From an uncultured Collinsella sp. (GTDB lineage Bacteria; Actinomycetota; Coriobacteriia; Coriobacteriales; Coriobacteriaceae): a stretch of 10,109 bases of DNA. Positions within the stretch are counted from its first letter, which is position 1; each line of letters opens with the position of its first letter. The stretch lies in NCBI GenBank assembly GCA_900552395.1, contig URZJ01000055.1, forward strand, positions 1 through 10,109, given 5' to 3'. Positions 6,606 through 10,109 of this stretch are shown piece by piece. Position numbers and translations under genes: made by a program. The notes beneath the pieces are model-generated. The model was given only the letters and a program-made list of their open reading frames with translations. It was not told where the DNA came from and did no database searches.

Positions 6606-7139
6606 ATGAATATCACGGTATACCTGGGCGCGAGCGTCGGCAACGAACCGGCGTTTCTGCCTGCAGTGCGAGAGCTCGGCACGTGGATTGGCTCCAACGG
6701 CCACGCGCTGGTATACGGCGGCTCCAAGTCGGGCCTGATGGGCGCGCTTGCCGATAGCGTGCTCAATGCTGGCGGGCATGTGACGGGCGTTGAGCCGAGC
6801 TTTTTTATCGAGGCAGAGTTTCAACACGACGGTATTGACGATCTCATCGTGACGAGTGACATGGCCGAGCGTAAGGCCAAGATGATCGAGCTCGGCGACG
6901 CGTTCATCGCCTTCCCGGGCGGTACGGGCACGCTCGAGGAGATTGCCGAGGTCATGTCCGCCGTGTCGTTGGGGCATCTCGATGCGCCGTGCATCCTGTA
7001 CAACCTCGGGGGCTACTACAACGATCTTAAGTCGCTGCTCGGGCGCATGATCGACAAGGGCCTATCGAGCCCGCAGCGCCAGACCGGCATCTACTTTGCC
7101 GACGACCTGCGTCAAATCGCATCGATTATCGGCGCCTAA
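6606..7139 (+). CDS. LOG family protein (cytokinin riboside 5'-monophosphate phosphoribohydrolase type)
   Basis: This encodes 177 residues with a Rossmann-like fold: N-terminal ITVYLGASVGNEP, then LVYGGSKSGLMGALAD (35-50), then the family signatures MAERKAKM (86-93, with R89/K90) and FPGGTGTLEEI (103-113, with E112), which form the nucleotide monophosphate site. Family members (TIGR00730, long mis-annotated as lysine decarboxylases) hydrolyse the N-glycosidic bond of nucleoside 5'-monophosphates, releasing base and ribose 5-phosphate. A gut-type anaerobe has no known need for cytokinin, so nucleotide salvage or an unknown nucleotide is more plausible. GGSKSG replaces the more usual GGGxxG. 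Start ATG 6606 has AGGGGG at 6593-6598. It lies 36 nt after the channel gene. A 6-bp hairpin overlaps its stop but has no T-tract. Confidence 0.9.
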   Translation: MNITVYLGASVGNEPAFLPAVRELGTWIGSNGHALVYGGSKSGLMGALADSVLNAGGHVTGVEPSFFIEAEFQHDGIDDLIVTSDMAERKAKMIELGDAFIAFPGGTGTLEEIAEVMSAVSLGHLDAPCILYNLGGYYNDLKSLLGRMIDKGLSSPQRQTGIYFADDLRQIASIIGA

Positions 7140-7220
7140 GCCTTAGGCTCATCGCTCGTGCGGCACCCAACGGCACCGTTCGCGGCGTAGATGGTTAGCC
7201 CGCCCGAGGCCTGCTCGTCC

Positions 7221-7226
7221 TACAAT
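7221..7226 (+). promoter_or_regulatory. Likely -10 element of the ClC-like gene
   Basis: TACAAT (five of six to TATAAT) lies 38 nt before ATG 7265 in the 125-nt gap after the LOG gene. A TTAGCC at 7195-7200 is a weak -35 at a wide 20-nt spacing. This suggests the channel gene has its own promoter. Confidence 0.4.
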
Positions 7227-7264
7227 AAAACGTATCTTTGTCGATTTGACCACGGGAGGTCCCG

Positions 7265-8569
7265 ATGGATACCCTTGCAAAACCCAAAAACCGTGCGCTG
7301 TTCTTAGTGAGCGTGGCTGCGACCGGTGCGTTTGCGGGCACCGCGGTCTGGCTGTTCTTCTTTGCGATGGAGCGCGGTATCGACTATCTATGGACCGAGA
7401 TCCCGCATATGCTGGGCGTCGCTTCACCCGAGCTCGCGAGCGGCCCGTTCGGGTTTTTGCCGTATCCGTTTTTCGTCTGCCTGCTGGGCGGCCTGCTGAT
7501 CGGCCTGTACGAAAAGATGACGGGCACCAAGACCGATGACCTCAACCAGGTAATGGCCAAGGTTAAGCAAGACGGTCGCTATCCGTACGACAACCTGGGC
7601 AAGCTTTCGCTCGCGGCGTTGCTGCCGCTGCTGTTTGGCGGAAGCATTGGACCGGAGGCCGGCCTGACCGGCGTTATCGCGGGTCTGTGCAGCTGGGTCG
7701 GCGACCGCATGCGTCGCTTTGGTGCCGAGTTTAGGCAGCTCACGCTGCTGGGTACCCAGGCCGCCCTGACGGCGCTCTTTACCGCGCCCGTCTTTGGTTT
7801 TGTGGCGCCGCTCGCCGGTAGCGCCGATGGCCAGGGCGCCAACGAAGACGAGGATTCCGCCTCCGACGAGATCACCATCAAGCTGCCCAAGGCGCAAAAG
7901 ACCGTGGTCTACGGCATCGCGATTGCCGGCGGCCTGGGCACCTATCTGCTGCTCGGACAGCTTATGGGCGGCGGTATGGGTATGCCGAGGTTCGAGGCTG
8001 CCCAGGTGGGCAACCTTGAGCTTGTCTGGCTTATTCCCCTGGCACTCATCGGTACGGTCTGCGGCTGGCTGTACTTTGTCTCGGAGCACGCGAGCGAGGC
8101 GTTGGCCCACACCATAGGGGAGCGCCCTGTCGTCAAGGCCATGCTAGCCGGTCTGGCGCTCGCCATCTGTGGCACGGTCCTGCCCTACACCATGTTTGCC
8201 GGCGAGACCCAAGCCGACGTGCTCATGGAGACCTATCTGACCATTCCCGCCGGCGTGCTTATCGCGACCGGTCTTGTTAAGGCCATGCTGACGCCCGCCC
8301 TCATCAACCTTGGTTGGCGTGGCGGCCACTTCTTCCCGGTTATCTTCTCGGGTGTGAGCCTGGGCTATGGTCTTGCCGTCCTCACCGGCGCCGATCCGGT
8401 CTTTTGCGTCGCCGTCTGCACCGCCTCGACGATGGGCGCCGTTATGCGTCAGCCGGTCATGGTCGTGGGCCTGCTGCTCATGTGCTTCCCGCTCAAGGGT
8501 ATCGTCTGCATGATCATCGCCGCCGTCATCGCGGCGGGCATTCCGCTGCCCAAGCCGCTGCGCAAGTAG
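7265..8569 (+). CDS. ClC-family chloride channel/transporter-like membrane protein
   Basis: This encodes 434 residues with about ten hydrophobic segments. FGGSIGPEAGLTGVIAGL (124-141) matches the ClC signature around the gating glutamate (GREGP in the E. coli protein); here it reads GPEAG and keeps the acid, E131. GWRGGHFFPVIFSGVSLGYG (350-369) matches the second filter segment (G-x-F-x-P). The protein would move Cl- or another anion through the cytoplasmic membrane as a homodimer, either as a channel or as an H+ exchanger; I cannot tell which. Mid-protein, residues about 187-212 form a polar acidic loop (GANEDEDSASDE) splitting the two halves. No C-terminal CBS domains are present. The start ATG 7265 has GGAGGT 4 nt upstream, a strong though tight Shine-Dalgarno sequence. 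It is convergent with the EamA gene. Confidence 0.88.
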   Translation: MDTLAKPKNRALFLVSVAATGAFAGTAVWLFFFAMERGIDYLWTEIPHMLGVASPELASGPFGFLPYPFFVCLLGGLLIGLYEKMTGTKTDDLNQVMAKVKQDGRYPYDNLGKLSLAALLPLLFGGSIGPEAGLTGVIAGLCSWVGDRMRRFGAEFRQLTLLGTQAALTALFTAPVFGFVAPLAGSADGQGANEDEDSASDEITIKLPKAQKTVVYGIAIAGGLGTYLLLGQLMGGGMGMPRFEAAQVGNLELVWLIPLALIGTVCGWLYFVSEHASEALAHTIGERPVVKAMLAGLALAICGTVLPYTMFAGETQADVLMETYLTIPAGVLIATGLVKAMLTPALINLGWRGGHFFPVIFSGVSLGYGLAVLTGADPVFCVAVCTASTMGAVMRQPVMVVGLLLMCFPLKGIVCMIIAAVIAAGIPLPKPLRK

Positions 8570-8663
8570 CACGGTAGCGCGCGGGCAATACAAACATCTC
8601 AAGCCCGGTGTGGGCGCTGTGTCACGGATTTGCGGGTGGACTGAATCTCGCCTGGCACCGACG

Positions 8664-9539
8664 CTACTTCCAAATCGCGAGCGCGGCGGTGCCCAGCACG
8701 ATGAGGAAAAGGCCGATGGCGCTTCGATGCGACAGCTTTTCGTTGAAGGCCAGTCGTGCGAACAGCACCGATACGACAATCGATAGTTTGTCGATTTGCA
8801 CGACGACGCTCACCTGGCCTGCAGCGATGGCGTAGTAGTACAGCAGCCACGACGCGCCGGTCGCAATGCCCGATGCCGCAAGAAATGCGAGTTCGCGCGG
8901 GTCAATGCGCGCGACCTGCTCCAGCTTTCCCTTGGCAGCCACGATTGCCCATGCCATAACAAGTACCACACAGGTGCGGATTGCCGTGGCCAGGTTTGAC
9001 TCGACACCTTCGATGCCGATCTTGGCGAGGACGGAGGTGAGTGCCGCGAACACGGCGGCGCCGAGGGCGTAAGCGAGCCAGGCTCGGTCTTGCTTTTGCT
9101 CTGCGCCGACGGACTGCTTTTTCTCGATCATCAAAAACGTGCCGAGCGTGATAACTGCGGTTCCCACGAGCTTGACCGCCAGGTTGCCTGTCTCACCAAA
9201 AAGCACTATGGCGATCAGCACGGCGAGCACGGTGCTCATCTTGTCGACGGGTACAACCTTGTTGACGTCTCCGATGCTGAGCGCCTTAAAGTAACAGATC
9301 CACGAGGCGCCGGTGGCGAGTCCCGAGAGGGTGAGGAATAGCCAGGCTTTGGCGGGAATGGCGCCGATTGCTCCGATGGATCCAGAAATGCCCGCCATTG
9401 CCCAGGCAAATACGAGCACCACGCAAGTACGGATGGCGGTTGCAACGTCGGAGTCGGTGTGCCTGATGCCGCATTTGGCCAAAATGGATGTGATGCCGGC
9501 AAAGAAAGCTGATGCAAATGCTGCTGTAACCCACGACAC
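8664..9539 (-). CDS. EamA/DMT superfamily transporter with two tandem EamA repeats
   Basis: This encodes 291 residues with about ten membrane helices in two EamA halves (about 3-140 and 155-290), the drug/metabolite transporter pattern. The halves align at a constant offset of 151 residues: TSILAKCGI with TSVLAKIGI, ATAIRTCVVLV with the identical stretch, SGLATGASW with SGIATGASW, and PVDKMS with QIDKLS. Over residues 13-50 versus 164-201, 24 of 38 positions are identical. The substrate is unknown; relatives export amino acids, sugars or other metabolites. The start is GTG 9539 with AGGAGG at 9550-9555. No other in-frame start fits better, and the 10-nt spacing is slightly long. It lies 68 nt downstream of the ABC-2 permease, with a possible weak terminator between them. 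Confidence 0.9.
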   Translation of the reverse strand: MSWVTAAFASAFFAGITSILAKCGIRHTDSDVATAIRTCVVLVFAWAMAGISGSIGAIGAIPAKAWLFLTLSGLATGASWICYFKALSIGDVNKVVPVDKMSTVLAVLIAIVLFGETGNLAVKLVGTAVITLGTFLMIEKKQSVGAEQKQDRAWLAYALGAAVFAALTSVLAKIGIEGVESNLATAIRTCVVLVMAWAIVAAKGKLEQVARIDPRELAFLAASGIATGASWLLYYYAIAAGQVSVVVQIDKLSIVVSVLFARLAFNEKLSHRSAIGLFLIVLGTAALAIWK

Positions 9540-9549
9540 GGGTTGAGCG

Positions 9550-9555
9550 CCTCCT
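9550..9555 (-). promoter_or_regulatory. Strong ribosome-binding site of the EamA gene
   Basis: Minus-strand AGGAGG (GAGGAGG in full) stands 10 nt before the GTG at 9539. It supports that non-ATG start, which encodes the first membrane helix SWVTAAFASAFF from its beginning. Confidence 0.6.
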
Positions 9556-9566
9556 CATAAAAGACC

Positions 9567-9584
9567 GCGCCAGATCTGCGGCGC
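9567..9584 (-). terminator. Possible weak terminator after the ABC-2 permease gene
   Basis: On the minus strand GCGCC and GGCGC form a 5-bp GC stem with an 8-nt loop, followed by GGTCTTTTATG. The short stem and short T-tract make this a weak or attenuating terminator between the permease stop (9608) and the EamA ribosome-binding site. Confidence 0.4.
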
Positions 9585-9607
9585 ATGCCCGATGATACCG
9601 CGCTTGC

Positions 9608-10109
9608 CTACAGGTCGCGTGTCCGGTAGACCTTGGCGCTGACGATGCAGCTAAGTGCACATAGCACGAGGGCCAGTACCGCAATTCCTGCGCACAGGCA
9701 TCCGAGGACGGCGGGATCGGGATTCGCCCCGGCAATCGATATGAGCCAGTTGCTGATGGGGTTGGAGGAGCTCAACGCTGCCATGGCAAGGCACCCGAGC
9801 AGGGCAAACAGGCCGACGGAAAGGCGCAGCGCCTCCATGTGTCCAAATCGAAAGAACAGCGGCTGTGCCAAAAACACCATCATGAGGGAGATGAGCATCG
9901 ATGCGGCGGAGGCTATTGTGGTCTCAAAGACGATCTGTCCCGTCGAGGGCATGCCCGTGTGATCGAAGAACGGAAGGGTGATGATGCTCAAAAGCGCGGC
10001 GGCGCACGCCATGACGGCTGAGAAGACAACGATGCACAGGTAGCGGGCACAAATAATGTCTTTGCGCGAGAGGGGCAGCGTTGCCCGATAACGCTCCCAT
10101 CCGTTTTGA
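9608..10109 (-). CDS. ABC-2 type permease subunit, C-terminal part (5' end outside window)
   Basis: The frame is open from the right edge to TAG at 9610-9608, giving 166 visible residues. It begins WERYRATLPLSRKDIICARY, the signature of the ABC2_membrane_5 family (a short conserved cytoplasmic stretch with LPLSRKDI), followed by four hydrophobic segments at about visible residues 22-48, 58-85, 93-113 and 132-157, and ends in the typical SAKVYRTRDL tail. The first methionine inside the window (10012) falls within a membrane helix and is not the start. Such permeases pair with a separate ABC ATPase, usually encoded next to them, to export a peptide, lantibiotic or other compound; that partner should lie beyond the right edge. 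Its substrate cannot be told from this part. Confidence 0.8.
   Translation of the reverse strand, partial: QNGWERYRATLPLSRKDIICARYLCIVVFSAVMACAAALLSIITLPFFDHTGMPSTGQIVFETTIASAASMLISLMMVFLAQPLFFRFGHMEALRLSVGLFALLGCLAMAALSSSNPISNWLISIAGANPDPAVLGCLCAGIAVLALVLCALSCIVSAKVYRTRDL

Noticed and set aside
7134..7148. GCCTAA/TTAGGC hairpin at the LOG gene stop as a terminator
   Set aside because: It has only a 6-bp stem with a 3-nt loop, overlaps the stop codon, and has no T-run after it.
7424..8110. Long antisense open frame inside the ClC-like gene (228 codons, minus strand)
   Set aside because: The composition is typical of an antisense shadow in GC-rich DNA (many R, Q, A, H), with no recognisable domain. 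The plus-strand gene has a clear family match and ribosome-binding site.
8570..8663. Terminator between the convergent ClC-like and EamA genes
   Set aside because: Only a 4-bp GCCC/GGGC stem near 8603 was seen and no T-tract on either strand, which is too weak to annotate.
8144..8779. Minus-strand open frame (211 codons) across the end of the ClC-like gene and the convergent gap
   Set aside because: It overlaps the ends of two well-supported genes, has low-complexity polar content, and has no ribosome-binding site or family signature.

Overview
The window looks like chromosomal DNA of a moderately GC-rich anaerobic actinobacterium, most like Collinsella or another member of the Coriobacteriia. 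This is my inference from codon style, from the abundance of hybrid histidine kinases with solute-binding sensor domains, and from the family mix (NimA-like flavoprotein, LOG protein, ClC-like channel, EamA transporter, ABC-2 permease). I see no rRNA, tRNA, CRISPR array, phage gene or transposase gene, and no gene-free stretch longer than about 215 bases.

Region 1 (1-5930) is a signalling block. The 3' end of a solute-binding-protein gene enters from the left edge and overlaps, by ATGA, the start of a membrane hybrid histidine kinase (344-2534). That kinase is broken into two frames by a run of eight G at 2044-2051, which separates its receiver domain and the last ATPase strand from the rest. 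A strong hairpin (2542-2571) ends this operon and also faces the convergent minus-strand unit. The minus-strand unit starts with a 934-residue kinase (5930-3126). It fuses a signal peptide, two solute-binding domains, one membrane segment, HisKA, HATPase and a receiver domain. It is followed 42 nt later by a small flavin-binding split-barrel protein (3083-2604). The two kinases are clear paralogues in their cytoplasmic halves and point at each other. In one the solute-binding module is a separate, probably co-translated protein; in the other it is fused.

Region 2 (5931-6143) is the divergent intergenic region. It holds a 20-bp perfect inverted repeat (6017-6072) with a second palindrome in its loop, which looks like a REP/MITE-type element.

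Region 3 (6144-8569, plus strand) carries a minimal two-helix potassium channel, a LOG-type nucleotide hydrolase 36 nt behind it, and a ClC-like anion channel or transporter with its own likely promoter. Region 4 (8664-10109, minus strand) carries an EamA-family transporter with two unusually similar halves and, upstream of it, the C-terminal part of an ABC-2 permease that runs off the right edge.

There is no obvious defence or biosynthetic system. The most notable points are the G-tract frameshift in the kinase, the split-versus-fused pairing of the two receptor kinases, and the nested palindrome.
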